Shown one piece after another: positions 1 through 7,214 of a stretch of DNA of 22,587 nucleotides; position 1 is the stretch's first letter; each line of letters begins with the position of its first letter. The position numbers and the translations under genes are program-made. Under the pieces are notes generated by a model. The model saw only the letters and a list, made by a program, of their open reading frames with translations. It made no database searches and had not been told where the DNA came from. The stretch is from Microbacterium sp. Its GTDB lineage: Bacteria > Actinomycetota > Actinomycetes > Actinomycetales > Microbacteriaceae. The stretch spans positions 170-22,756 of the forward strand of contig DQHP01000053.1 in the NCBI GenBank assembly GCA_003524435.1, written 5' to 3'.

Positions 1-455
1 GGCTCGGGCGGGAGGGCATCCGTGCCACATTGCGCGCGAGAGATGGGCTCGGTGCTGAGACGGCACTGACCGATGCCATCGGCACTCACATCTTCCCCGC
101 AACGGATGCCATCACCTGGCTTGCAGGGGGCGCCCCGGTCGCACGGCAGTTGGCGACTCTCGCCCCGCTCGTTGTGAACGCTGCCCAGATCGACGACACA
201 GTCGCCGTCGAGATTCTGGCCGAAGCGGTGCGGTTGTTGACAGCATCCGCTGCCGCGGCATCCGCTCTTTCCTTTGATGTTGCGCTGCATGGCGGACTGA
301 CAAGTAATGAATGGTTCCGCTCCGAACTCATCCGGTCTCTCGCCGTTGCCGGGCGGAACGTCGTGCACACCGACGGCGACGCGCTCGATGGTGCTCTTCT
401 CATCGCGCACCATACCGATCTGCCCCACGAAAGGTACGTCCACCGTGCTGAATGA
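1..455 (+). CDS. N-acetylglucosamine/MurNAc kinase, BadF/BadG family (3' part)
   Basis: This is the C-terminal part of an ATP-dependent amino-sugar kinase of the BadF/BadG/BcrA/BcrD ATPase fold (hexokinase/actin superfamily); the 5' end lies before the window and the frame is open from base 3. The visible start reads GREGIRATLRARDGLGAETA, the 'G..a...a..a.DG.gp.T.L' segment of this family, and near the end FDVALHGGL is the glycine-rich ATP-fold strand followed by an SLAVAGRNVV segment. It overlaps murQ by 11 nt, which implies translational coupling. From that pairing I infer phosphorylation of MurNAc and/or GlcNAc to the 6-phosphate, giving MurQ its substrate. Substrate choice (GlcNAc only or also MurNAc, as in clostridial MurK) cannot be read from this fragment. 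The family call rests on the two motifs and the neighbour. Confidence 0.82.
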   Translation, partial: LGREGIRATLRARDGLGAETALTDAIGTHIFPATDAITWLAGGAPVARQLATLAPLVVNAAQIDDTVAVEILAEAVRLLTASAAAASALSFDVALHGGLTSNEWFRSELIRSLAVAGRNVVHTDGDALDGALLIAHHTDLPHERYVHRAE

Positions 456-1380
456 CACTACCCGTCTCGCTGAGCTCCTCGCGGTCCTTTCGCAGCTCGA
501 TACCGAGAGCGTGACGACAGATCGCGGAGACCTTGACCTGCTCGAGTCGGCAGAACTCGTGCGGCGAATGAACCAGGAGGATCAGCGCGTGCCACTCGCG
601 GTTGCCGAGCGTGCTGACGAGATCGCGCGTGCGGTCGACGGCATCACAGGCCGCTTTCGCAGTGGAGGACGCCTCATCTACATTGGTGCGGGCACGGCAG
701 GCCGCATTGGTGTTCTGGATGCCAGTGAATGTCCGCCTACATTCGGAACCGACCCTGGCATGGTCGTTGGCTTGATTGCCGGTGGTGAAACCGCGATTCG
801 CTCGGCCGTGGAGAATGCGGAGGATGACTCATCCGCTGCGCAAGTATCGTTGCAAGAGCTGGGCCTCACCGCTGGCGATACCGTGGTGGGTATTTCAGCT
901 TCGGGTCGCACGCCCTACGTCGTTGGCGGATTAGAGTACGCACGCAGGACCGGTGCACTTACGGTCGCGGTCGCGTCGAATCAGAGCTCCGAAATCGGCG
1001 CCGTTGCTGAGGTCGCTATTGAGATCGTGACCGGACCGGAATTCATATCCGGCTCGACTCGGTTGAAGTCGGGCACCGCGCAAAAGCTCGTCGTCAACAT
1101 GCTCACCACACTTTCCATGATCAAACTCGGTAAGACCTACCGTGGCGTCATGGTTGATCTGATCGCCACGAATGAGAAGCTCCATGCGCGGTCGATTCGC
1201 ACCGTCACTCAGCTGGCCGGTGTCGGCATCAGCGAAGCAGCCGCGGCGTTGAAGTCGTCTTCGGGCTCAGTGAAACTCGCTTTGCTGATGCTGGCGACGG
1301 GTTCGGACGTCGCCTCGGCGAAGGACGCGCTTGGCCGCTCTGATGGCATCCTGCGCAACGCCATCAGCGCACTCGGGTGA
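445..1380 (+). CDS. murQ: N-acetylmuramic acid 6-phosphate etherase MurQ
   Basis: MurQ cleaves the D-lactyl ether of MurNAc-6-phosphate, giving GlcNAc-6-phosphate and D-lactate, a cytoplasmic step of peptidoglycan recycling. I start it at GTG 445 (GAAAGG at 429-434), giving 311 residues, normal for the family; the frame is open further upstream but that region lies inside the kinase gene. One SIS domain fills the middle: sugar-phosphate loop GAGTAGRIGVLDASECPPTFG (residues 81-101), then GISASGRTPYVVGG and GSTRLKSGTAQKLVVNML. Glu95 (in DASECPP) and Glu126 (in ENAED) have the same 31-residue spacing as the two catalytic glutamates of E. coli MurQ (E83, E114). The C-terminal helices (EAAAALKSSSGSVKLALLML) match the MurQ/GckR tail. 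It is the second gene of a kinase-etherase pair. Confidence 0.96.
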   Translation: MLNDTTRLAELLAVLSQLDTESVTTDRGDLDLLESAELVRRMNQEDQRVPLAVAERADEIARAVDGITGRFRSGGRLIYIGAGTAGRIGVLDASECPPTFGTDPGMVVGLIAGGETAIRSAVENAEDDSSAAQVSLQELGLTAGDTVVGISASGRTPYVVGGLEYARRTGALTVAVASNQSSEIGAVAEVAIEIVTGPEFISGSTRLKSGTAQKLVVNMLTTLSMIKLGKTYRGVMVDLIATNEKLHARSIRTVTQLAGVGISEAAAALKSSSGSVKLALLMLATGSDVASAKDALGRSDGILRNAISALG

Positions 1381-1492
1381 GCGGGCCAATTCTGGGAACT
1401 GCGCGAAGCAGAATACGCTAGGTATGCGCGAAAAACTCGCGCGCTGAATTGCACGGTGCCCCCGAACGTGCCTGATCGATGCAAGGACGCAG

Positions 1493-2941
1493 ATGAACGA
1501 TTTCGCCGCGCACAGCGACGACTGGAAGGCCAAAGAAGAACTCGCCGAGCGGATGATTCCGCTCATCGGAGGACTGAAGCGGGACAACGAGGTGGTGACC
1601 TCGCTGCATGGGCATCGCTTGCTGGGACTTCCCGCCACCGGGTTGCTTGATGTGCATGCGCGCGTCGCGCAGCTCGGACACGAAGAACTTGCGGTGGAAG
1701 ATACTCTCGCCGTGCTGGAGGCGCTGCGCGAGATCGCGCCAGGTGCATCGTCGTTGGATGTCGCTCGCCTGGTGAGCGACCACGCCCTCAGTGAGATGGC
1801 ACTCGACGAATACCTACGCGAAGCCCTCGCGCCAGCGATGGGCGCGGAGCCCGCGGAGCCCACTGATGTCGTGCTGTATGGCTTCGGACGCATCGGTCGT
1901 CTGCTGGCGCGCATCCTCATCGACCACACGGGCGGCGGAAGTGGCCTGCAACTACGAGCAATCGTGGTGCGCCGTGGGGCTGAGAATGACCTCGTTAAGC
2001 GGGCATCGTTGCTGCTGCGTGACTCCGTGCACGGACGATTTGCGGGCACCGTCACCGTCGATGAAGATGCCGAGCAGATCATCGCAAATGGCACGCGCAT
2101 TCAGGTCATTTATTCCGATGACCCCGCGACGATCGATTACACCGGTTACGGCATCCACAACGCGATTGTGGTCGATAACACCGGACGCTGGCGTGATGAA
2201 GACGGGCTGTCGCAGCACCTGCGCTCGACGGGAGTTGCCAGGGTGCTGTTGACGGCGCCTGGCAAGGGTGAGTTGAAGAACATCGTCCATGGCATCAACG
2301 ACTCAACCATCCTGCCCGAGGACCGCATCGTCTCTGCGGCATCGTGCACGACAAACGCGATCACGCCGGTATTGAAGGCTGTCGATGAGGCATACGGGAT
2401 CGTTCGTGGCCACGTCGAGACGGTTCACTCGTTCACGAACGACCAGAACCTTATCGACAACTTCCATAAGGGTGATCGGCGCGGGCGCTCCGCTGTGCTC
2501 AACATGGTGATCGCTGAAACTGGCGCCGCGAAAGCAGTCGCCCGTGCGCTACCAGAGCTCGCCGGAAAACTCACGGGATCAGCAATTCGTGTGCCGACGC
2601 CCGACGTCTCGCTCGCCGTCTTGCATCTGACTCTCGAGCGCAGCGCAGCCAAAGATGAACTGAACGACTACCTCCGACGGGTGTCGTTGCACTCACAGTT
2701 GCGTCAGCAGATCGATTACATCGAGTCTCCTGAAGTTGTCTCCAGCGACTTCGTCGGGTCGCACCGCGCAGGCATCGTCGACGGCCTTGCCACTATCGCC
2801 AATGACTGCGACGTGGTGTTGTACGTCTGGTATGACAACGAGTACGGCTACTCGCGGCAGGTGATTCGGGTGCTGGAGGTCATGGCCGGATCGCACCCGG
2901 TTGTGCTGCCGACGCGTCGCGAGGTGACGCTGACGAGTTAG
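1493..2941 (+). CDS. gap: Glyceraldehyde-3-phosphate dehydrogenase, long form
   Basis: Oxidises glyceraldehyde-3-phosphate to 1,3-bisphosphoglycerate with NAD(P), or the reverse. Start ATG 1493 follows AAGGA at 1483-1487. The 482 residues exceed the usual ~335 because about 125 residues of helical sequence (AERMIPLIGGLKRDNEVV...) precede the dinucleotide fold GFGRIGRLLARIL. The catalytic site is complete: SAASCTTN with Cys285 and VHSFTND with His312, the 27-residue spacing of classical GAPDH Cys149/His176. DNEYGYSRQVIRVLEVM is the standard C-terminal helix. The architecture resembles the ~480-residue GapB type of corynebacteria, which is associated with gluconeogenic rather than glycolytic flux; that role here is inferred. 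No pgk or tpi lies beside it, unlike the usual glycolytic gap operon. The stop abuts the stop of the convergent HAD gene with no spacer. Confidence 0.95.
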   Translation: MNDFAAHSDDWKAKEELAERMIPLIGGLKRDNEVVTSLHGHRLLGLPATGLLDVHARVAQLGHEELAVEDTLAVLEALREIAPGASSLDVARLVSDHALSEMALDEYLREALAPAMGAEPAEPTDVVLYGFGRIGRLLARILIDHTGGGSGLQLRAIVVRRGAENDLVKRASLLLRDSVHGRFAGTVTVDEDAEQIIANGTRIQVIYSDDPATIDYTGYGIHNAIVVDNTGRWRDEDGLSQHLRSTGVARVLLTAPGKGELKNIVHGINDSTILPEDRIVSAASCTTNAITPVLKAVDEAYGIVRGHVETVHSFTNDQNLIDNFHKGDRRGRSAVLNMVIAETGAAKAVARALPELAGKLTGSAIRVPTPDVSLAVLHLTLERSAAKDELNDYLRRVSLHSQLRQQIDYIESPEVVSSDFVGSHRAGIVDGLATIANDCDVVLYVWYDNEYGYSRQVIRVLEVMAGSHPVVLPTRREVTLTS

Positions 2942-3592
2942 TCAGTCGATCACGATTTCGATGCCATCAGCCGTGGGCGTGAGAGCGATCTGCGTGAGGT
3001 CATCGACGTGATGGGTGGGGTGGTGAGCGAATGCCAGCCGCCCCACACCGATCACCTTCATGCCGGCGGCAAGCCCGGCCTGGATACCGGCTTCAGAGTC
3101 CTCGAAGACGACACAGTCGGCGGCGTCGATGCCGAGAGCGGATGCTGCGAGCAAGAACCCTTCCGGGTCGGGCTTACTCATCGTCACGCTCTCAGCAGTA
3201 ATTCGCAGCTCGGGAATGCTCAGGCCGGCAGCTGTCATGCGTGCCGTCATCAGCGCGATATCAGCTGAAGTGACGATCGCGTGTGGGGCGTCGCGGAGCG
3301 CCGCGAGAAGTGCTGTCGCTCCGGGGATCTCCAGGACGCCGTCGACCTCGACGCTTTCGCGCGCCAGCATCTGGGCATTCTCTTCGCGGTTGATCGCGGG
3401 GTCCCGTTCGGGGAGCAAGAGAGCCATGCTCTGCCAGCCCTGTCGCCCATGCACTGTGTGCAGCACCGTTTCACGCTCGAGCCCGTGCGGGGCAGCCCAC
3501 TCCAACCAGAGTTTCTCGACGACCGCAGTGGAGTCGACGAGAGTGCCGTCCATATCGAGAAGAACGGCGCGCGCGGTGAGAGTGGACATCAT
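2942..3592 (-). CDS. HAD-superfamily sugar-phosphatase (subfamily IA)
   Basis: A 216-residue haloacid-dehalogenase-like hydrolase, probably dephosphorylating a small phosphosugar or polyol phosphate in the cytoplasm. Motif I is LLDMDGTLVDS with nucleophile Asp13 and acid/base Asp15; motif II is HAIVTSAD; motif III is the lysine in MSKPDPEGF; motif IV is VVFEDSEAGIQAG. The cap between motifs I and II is small and helical (EKLWLEWAAPHGL..., HGRQGWQSM), as in beta-phosphoglucomutase/YfbT/GPP-type HADs. Start: of two adjacent ATGs (3592, 3589) I take 3592, because a TAGCCT -10 box lies exactly 6 nt upstream, suggesting a leaderless mRNA, and no good ribosome site exists. The gene is divergent from the DUF2255-like gene and ends against gap. 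The exact substrate is not predictable from sequence. Confidence 0.9.
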   Translation of the reverse strand: MMSTLTARAVLLDMDGTLVDSTAVVEKLWLEWAAPHGLERETVLHTVHGRQGWQSMALLLPERDPAINREENAQMLARESVEVDGVLEIPGATALLAALRDAPHAIVTSADIALMTARMTAAGLSIPELRITAESVTMSKPDPEGFLLAASALGIDAADCVVFEDSEAGIQAGLAAGMKVIGVGRLAFAHHPTHHVDDLTQIALTPTADGIEIVID

Positions 3593-3598
3593 GTCTCA

Positions 3599-3604
3599 AG
3601 GCTA
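3599..3604 (-). promoter_or_regulatory. -10 box of HAD gene, leaderless start
   Basis: On the minus strand TAGCCT is followed by six bases (TGAGAC) and then ATG 3592. This puts the expected transcription start at or next to the A of the ATG. No consensus -35 is visible 16-18 nt upstream. Confidence 0.5.
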
Positions 3605-3617
3605 TCCCGGCCCGGGA
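3605..3617. promoter_or_regulatory. Perfect palindrome between divergent promoters
   Basis: TCCCGGCCCGGGA is an exact inverted repeat (6-bp arms, 1-bp centre). It sits in the 51-bp gap between the HAD and DUF2255-like genes, directly upstream of the HAD -10 and 14 bp from the opposing -10. It could be an operator acting on both genes. GC-rich palindromes of this size do arise by chance in such DNA, so this is tentative. Confidence 0.35.
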
Positions 3618-3631
3618 GCTGTATGAGCGGG

Positions 3632-3637
3632 TAGCGT
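3632..3637 (+). promoter_or_regulatory. -10 box of DUF2255-like gene, leaderless start
   Basis: TAGCGT, six bases (CGGAGT), then ATG 3644. The GGAG inside the spacer is only 1 nt from ATG, too close to act as a Shine-Dalgarno site, which favours a leaderless transcript. The same TAGCGT-N6-ATG arrangement recurs at 19805-19791 on the minus strand. Confidence 0.5.
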
Positions 3638-3643
3638 CGGAGT

Positions 3644-4057
3644 ATGAATTTTGACAATCTTCTGCGCGTCCTTGATGAGACCGCTGTGGTCGCTGTCGTC
3701 ACCACGAAAGCCAACGGTCAGTCGATCGCGACACCGATCTGGTCGATGGTCGTCGACGGAGTGCCGTATGTGCGATCGGTGCTGGGGGCCAGCGCATGGT
3801 GGTATCGGCACGTGCAGTCAGGTCGGCCAGTGGCATTCGTGCTCGGCGATGGGTCGATTGCGGAGCGTGACCGCTCCGCTGCACTCGAGCTGCCGCGTGA
3901 GCAGGTATCCACTATTTATGTGCCGGTCGATGACGACGTGCAGGCGAAGATTGACGACGAGCTTCGACGCAAATACGACGGCGAGACTGCGTCGGTGAAC
4001 GCGATGCTGACCGATGATGCGCGCTCCTGCACGCTGCGCATCGTTGAAGCGCCCTAA
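3644..4057 (+). CDS. DUF2255-like protein (flavin split-barrel type fold)
   Basis: A 137-residue soluble protein. The pattern VAVVTTKANGQSIATPIWSMVVDGVPYVRSVLGASAWWYRHV, a basic/aromatic middle and a C-terminal 'Y..KY' like DELRRKYDGE followed by CTLRIVEAP resembles DUF2255, whose members are thought to share the FMN/F420-binding split barrel of pyridoxamine-phosphate-oxidase-like proteins. Cofactor and reaction are not shown by the sequence; the absence of a recognisable FMN phosphate-binding motif keeps the function open. It is followed 46 nt later by a nitroreductase-like deazaflavin protein that has its own -10 box, so the two need not be one operon. Start ATG 3644 is the only reasonable one; an upstream ATG at 3623 is closed by a stop three codons later. 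Confidence 0.75.
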   Translation: MNFDNLLRVLDETAVVAVVTTKANGQSIATPIWSMVVDGVPYVRSVLGASAWWYRHVQSGRPVAFVLGDGSIAERDRSAALELPREQVSTIYVPVDDDVQAKIDDELRRKYDGETASVNAMLTDDARSCTLRIVEAP

Positions 4058-4091
4058 TCGAATTTTCGAGCCCCTGTTCTGCTGACAGCTT

Positions 4092-4097
4092 TAGGAT
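4092..4097 (+). promoter_or_regulatory. -10 box of deazaflavin nitroreductase-like gene, leaderless start
   Basis: TAGGAT, six bases (GAGAAC), then ATG 4104. No ribosome-binding site precedes the ATG at useful spacing, so a leaderless transcript is the simplest reading. Confidence 0.55.
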
Positions 4098-4103
4098 GAG
4101 AAC

Positions 4104-4544
4104 ATGCCATTGACCGGAGAATACAAGCCCTCGAAGTCTGACTGGGCACGTAAACAGGCCGAGAAGTTCGAAGCATCCGCGGGGGCCGAGGCGGGCACCC
4201 TGCGCGATATGCCGATCATCGTCTTGACGACAGTCGGTGCGAAGACGGGCGCGCTGCGAAAGACGGCGCTCATGCGTGTCGAACATGAAGGGCAATACGC
4301 GGTCATCGCCTCGCTCGGCGGCGCTCCGCAAGAGCCCAAGTGGGCGGGGAACATCCGACGCCATCCACAAGTGGAGCTGCAAGATGTTGCGGTCAAACGC
4401 GACTACATCGCGCGCGAAGTTGACGGCGATGAGCGTGACCAGTGGTGGAAGCGGGCGGTCGAGGCCTACCCCGACTATGCGGATTATCAAGAGAAGACCG
4501 AGCGGCGGATCGCCGTGTTCGTGCTGGATCCCCTAGCTGACTGA
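4104..4544 (+). CDS. Deazaflavin (F420)-dependent nitroreductase family protein (DUF385/Ddn-like)
   Basis: A 146-residue protein of the split-barrel family of mycobacterial Ddn. Diagnostic stretches are MPIIVLTTVGAKTGALRKT (residues ~36-54), where the 'TtGrkSG..r.tpl' motif contacts deazaflavin phosphate, and VIASLGGAPQEPKWAGNI followed by HPQVELQ, matching 'vaSkgG.p..P.WyhNL.ahP.vevq'. The C-terminal WWKRAVEAYPDYADYQEKTERRIAVFVL is the family's 'r...Yp....Yq..t.R.iPvf.L'. Family members use reduced F420 to reduce quinones or nitro compounds; whether this host makes F420 cannot be judged from this window. It is followed by the winged-helix gene, 3 nt or 54 nt later depending on the start used. 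Confidence 0.9.
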   Translation: MPLTGEYKPSKSDWARKQAEKFEASAGAEAGTLRDMPIIVLTTVGAKTGALRKTALMRVEHEGQYAVIASLGGAPQEPKWAGNIRRHPQVELQDVAVKRDYIAREVDGDERDQWWKRAVEAYPDYADYQEKTERRIAVFVLDPLAD

Positions 4545-4598
4545 GCCATGCGTCCAAGCCGCCTGACCGATGTCGGCGGCCGCGTGCATGATGAGGTG

Positions 4599-5672
4599 AT
4601 GACCCCGGATGCTCTGCGCGCTGAGCGCCTCCGCTCCCACCGACTGACCGCACCGGCGCGTTCGGTCGAACACGCTGCGCGCCACATGCTTGCCGTCCAA
4701 GCTCAGGAGTTCTGGGCGGGGCGTTGGGCGCTCGCCGCGCGAACGACCGGGGCACCGACGCTGCGCGCCGTTGACCGGTTATTCAATCGCGGCCGCCTCA
4801 TTCGCGCATGGACTCAGCGCGGTACGCTGCATATCGTTCCCGCCGAAGATTTCGCCTGGATGCTGAGCGTGACGGGGGAGTGGCAGCTGCAGATGGCGGC
4901 GCCGCGCTACCGCGAACTCGGTCTCGACGGCGAAAGGCTCGCGCTTGTCGAGCGAGTGATCCGCGGTGCACTTGTCGGGGGCAACGCCTTGGCCCGCGGC
5001 GCGCTGTTCAGTGCGTTGGAGCAGGCCGGCATAGATCCGAGCAATCAACGCGGGTTGCATTCGATACAAAACTTGGCGCTGCGCGGCATCATCTGTCAGG
5101 GGCCGGTTGTATCACGGCCAGGCGAGGCATCGCGTGAACAATTGTTCGTGCTCACCGAAGAATTCATAAAAGCTTCGGCAGCTCCTGCGCACCCGGCGTC
5201 AGAGTTCTTCATCCGCTACATCATCGGTCATGGCCCAGCGACGGTCGAGGATTTCGCGTGGTGGGCTGGGCTCACCCTTGGTCGCGCGCGAGCGGCGGCC
5301 GCGGCATCCGTCGATGACGATCGCATCCACGAAGTGGCAGAAGGGCAGTTCGCCGCGCGAGTGCGTCCGCGGCGGCAGGCGGATGCCGCATCGATCGTCG
5401 CGTTGGGACCTTTCGAGGAGTATTACATCTCCTATACGGATCGCACGATCGCATGCCCGCCAGAGTTTCTCGCGGCGATCGGACCGGCGAAGAACGGCAT
5501 GGTGCGCCCCATCGTTCTTGCAGACGGTGTCGTGATCGGCGCCTGGAAGCACTCCACCGCTGTCGGTCGGCATACCGAAGATCCCGTGCCAGAGATGCTG
5601 ACATCCGACGCAGCGAGCGATGGTGACGTCGTCGCTGCGCTTGAACGCTACGCGGCCTTCATTACCGGGTGA
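4599..5672 (+). CDS. Winged-helix DNA-binding protein, AlkZ/HTH_42 family
   Basis: Member of the HTH_42 (formerly DUF1006) superfamily, three tandem winged-helix subdomains, which includes the DNA glycosylases AlkZ (azinomycin self-resistance) and YcaQ. The N-terminus ALRAERLRSHRL...HMLAVQAQEFWAGRWAL carries the Q-x-Q catalytic-type motif (QAQ) described for AlkZ-like members, while YcaQ-like ones have QxD. Then RLIRAWTQRGTLHIVPAEDFAWML (the 'R.w.mRGTlhlv...d...' signature) and, near the end, VLADGVVIGAWKH, the beta-hairpin region. I start at ATG 4599 (357 residues), which gives the usual family N-terminus and has CATGAT 6 nt upstream; an in-frame ATG at 4548, 3 nt after the previous stop, would add 17 atypical residues. 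Base-excision of bulky or crosslinked DNA damage is a family-level inference. Confidence 0.85.
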   Translation: MTPDALRAERLRSHRLTAPARSVEHAARHMLAVQAQEFWAGRWALAARTTGAPTLRAVDRLFNRGRLIRAWTQRGTLHIVPAEDFAWMLSVTGEWQLQMAAPRYRELGLDGERLALVERVIRGALVGGNALARGALFSALEQAGIDPSNQRGLHSIQNLALRGIICQGPVVSRPGEASREQLFVLTEEFIKASAAPAHPASEFFIRYIIGHGPATVEDFAWWAGLTLGRARAAAAASVDDDRIHEVAEGQFAARVRPRRQADAASIVALGPFEEYYISYTDRTIACPPEFLAAIGPAKNGMVRPIVLADGVVIGAWKHSTAVGRHTEDPVPEMLTSDAASDGDVVAALERYAAFITG

Positions 5673-5693
5673 GCCATTGCTGAGGCGCATGGG

Positions 5694-5709
5694 TGTACCA
5701 TTTGGTACA
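5694..5709. promoter_or_regulatory. TetR-type operator overlapping hydroxylase promoter/start
   Basis: TGTACCATTTGGTACA is a perfect inverted repeat (7-bp arms, 2-bp centre) whose last base is the A of the hydroxylase ATG. It overlaps a possible -10 hexamer TACCAT (5696-5701) placed 7 nt before the ATG, so a bound repressor would block both polymerase and a leaderless start. The TetR gene at the end of the operon is the obvious candidate regulator. Size and symmetry fit TetR-family operators; the binding itself is inferred. Confidence 0.7.
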
Positions 5710-7214
5710 TGACTGTTCTGATTGTCGGAGCCGGCCCCACGGGGCTTGTCGCAGCGTTGGTGCTCACAGCGAGTGGAGTGCCCTGCCAGATCATTGAAAA
5801 ACGACCCTCTCCGGGGCGAAGCTCTCGGGCTCTCGGGCTGCAGGCTCGTTCGATGGAGGTTCTTGCCGGCCTAGGCATTGCCGAGCGTGTCGGACGCGTC
5901 GCTTATCGACTCACCGGCGCCAGCATTATGCGCAAGAACTCGCAGATTGTGGAGATGGCGTGGGTGCCGCCGGAGAGCCGCTATCCGCACACGTACGTCG
6001 TCCCGCAGTCGGGTCTCGAAGACATCCTGCGCACCCGACTGGGTGAGCTCGGCACCACAGTGCAATACGGAGTCGAACTGGTTGAGTTCGCCCAGGGGGA
6101 ACAAGGGATCACGGCGACGCTTTCCGACGGCAACACCATCTACGCAGATTGGCTCCTCGGCGCCGACGGCTCACGCTCTCGTGTGCGACATGCCGTCGGC
6201 ATTGGCTTCCCACAGCGAGAGACCGGCGAGACCTACTATCTTGCCGATGCGCTGTTGGATCCCGGCGTGGAACTCGGTGACAGCGCGATGTGGCTCGGCG
6301 CACAAGGACCGCTCATGCTGATGCGTCTTCCTGGGGGCCGTCGCTCATGGCGAGTCTTTGTCGATATGACGGATGCTGCGCGCAACCAGGAACTGCCGCC
6401 GCTGACGGCATCGGCGTTGGAAGATCTCCTGGCCACGCGCGGTCCGCAGGGCGCTCGCATCGAGTCGGTGCAGTGGACGTCGGTTTTCCAGACGAGAATG
6501 GGCATGGCCGATCAGTACCGGGCGGGCAGAGTGTTTCTTGCCGGAGACGCCGCCCACGTCTTCCCGCCGTTCGGTGGGCAGGGGATGAACCTGGGCATTC
6601 AAGACGGCGTGAACATCGCGTGGCGACTCAGCAGCGTGCTGCGCGGGGCGCCGGCCGAGTTACTCGACAGCTACGAAACAGAACGTCGGCCTGTGGCTGC
6701 GGCGACCATTCGCGATGTTGGCGCGCGACGGCGCATATACGCACTGAGAAACCCTATGGCGCGGGCGGCTCGGGATCTCCTTTTGAAAGTGGGCGGCAGT
6801 AGTCGTCGTGCAGCACGACAGGGCAGTTTGCAGAATTCTCAACTGGCCACGAGCTATCGACGCACTACCGCGGGCGGAGACCGAGGCCCCAGTCCGCGCC
6901 CGGGTGACCGTGCTCCGGATGCGCCGCTCCTCGGTGACACGCTGCACGCACTGCTCGCGCCCGATCATTTCGTGCTGGTGAACTTCACTGGGGTAGAAGG
7001 TGACGCAGGTATGGTGCGCAGTGAATCCGCCCTGTGGACGGTCGAGATACCGGCATCCGCTGCTCTTGAAGTTCGTCGCCGATATGAAGTGGCGCCGCAG
7101 GAGTCGGCGTGGGTGCTTATTCGCCCAGATGGGCATGTTGCGTCGCGCGGCGATGACGTCCGCGATGCGCCAAAAGTGATTGCCACCCTGATGGGAGAGC
7201 GCAGGCATGTCTGA
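5709..7214 (+). CDS. FAD-dependent aromatic hydroxylase (class A monooxygenase)
   Basis: A 501-residue flavoprotein of the PheA/TfdB/MhpA/rifampicin-monooxygenase group, which hydroxylates an aromatic ring using NAD(P)H and O2. All three class A signatures are present: GAGPTG (7-12) binding ADP, the DG motif LLGADGSRSRVR with Asp153, and the GD motif VFLAGDAAHVFPPFGGQGMN with Asp280. The last ~90 residues (APDAPLLGDTLHALLAPDHFVLVNF...WVLIRPDGHVASRGDDV) form the thioredoxin-like C-terminal domain of phenol-hydroxylase-type enzymes, with no CxxC. It overlaps the TetR gene by 8 nt and starts at the palindromic operator. The substrate could be a small phenolic or an antibiotic; no ring-cleavage gene is nearby, so detoxification is as likely as catabolism. 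Confidence 0.93.
   Translation: MTVLIVGAGPTGLVAALVLTASGVPCQIIEKRPSPGRSSRALGLQARSMEVLAGLGIAERVGRVAYRLTGASIMRKNSQIVEMAWVPPESRYPHTYVVPQSGLEDILRTRLGELGTTVQYGVELVEFAQGEQGITATLSDGNTIYADWLLGADGSRSRVRHAVGIGFPQRETGETYYLADALLDPGVELGDSAMWLGAQGPLMLMRLPGGRRSWRVFVDMTDAARNQELPPLTASALEDLLATRGPQGARIESVQWTSVFQTRMGMADQYRAGRVFLAGDAAHVFPPFGGQGMNLGIQDGVNIAWRLSSVLRGAPAELLDSYETERRPVAAATIRDVGARRRIYALRNPMARAARDLLLKVGGSSRRAARQGSLQNSQLATSYRRTTAGGDRGPSPRPGDRAPDAPLLGDTLHALLAPDHFVLVNFTGVEGDAGMVRSESALWTVEIPASAALEVRRRYEVAPQESAWVLIRPDGHVASRGDDVRDAPKVIATLMGERRHV

Noticed and set aside
1267..2100. Open minus-strand frame of 277 codons opposite murQ/gap
   Set aside because: Arg/Ser-rich composition typical of the antisense of GC-rich genes; both plus-strand genes there are unmistakable.
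2920..2965. Terminator between gap and the HAD gene
   Set aside because: The two stops are adjacent with no spacer and I found no stem-loop at the junction.
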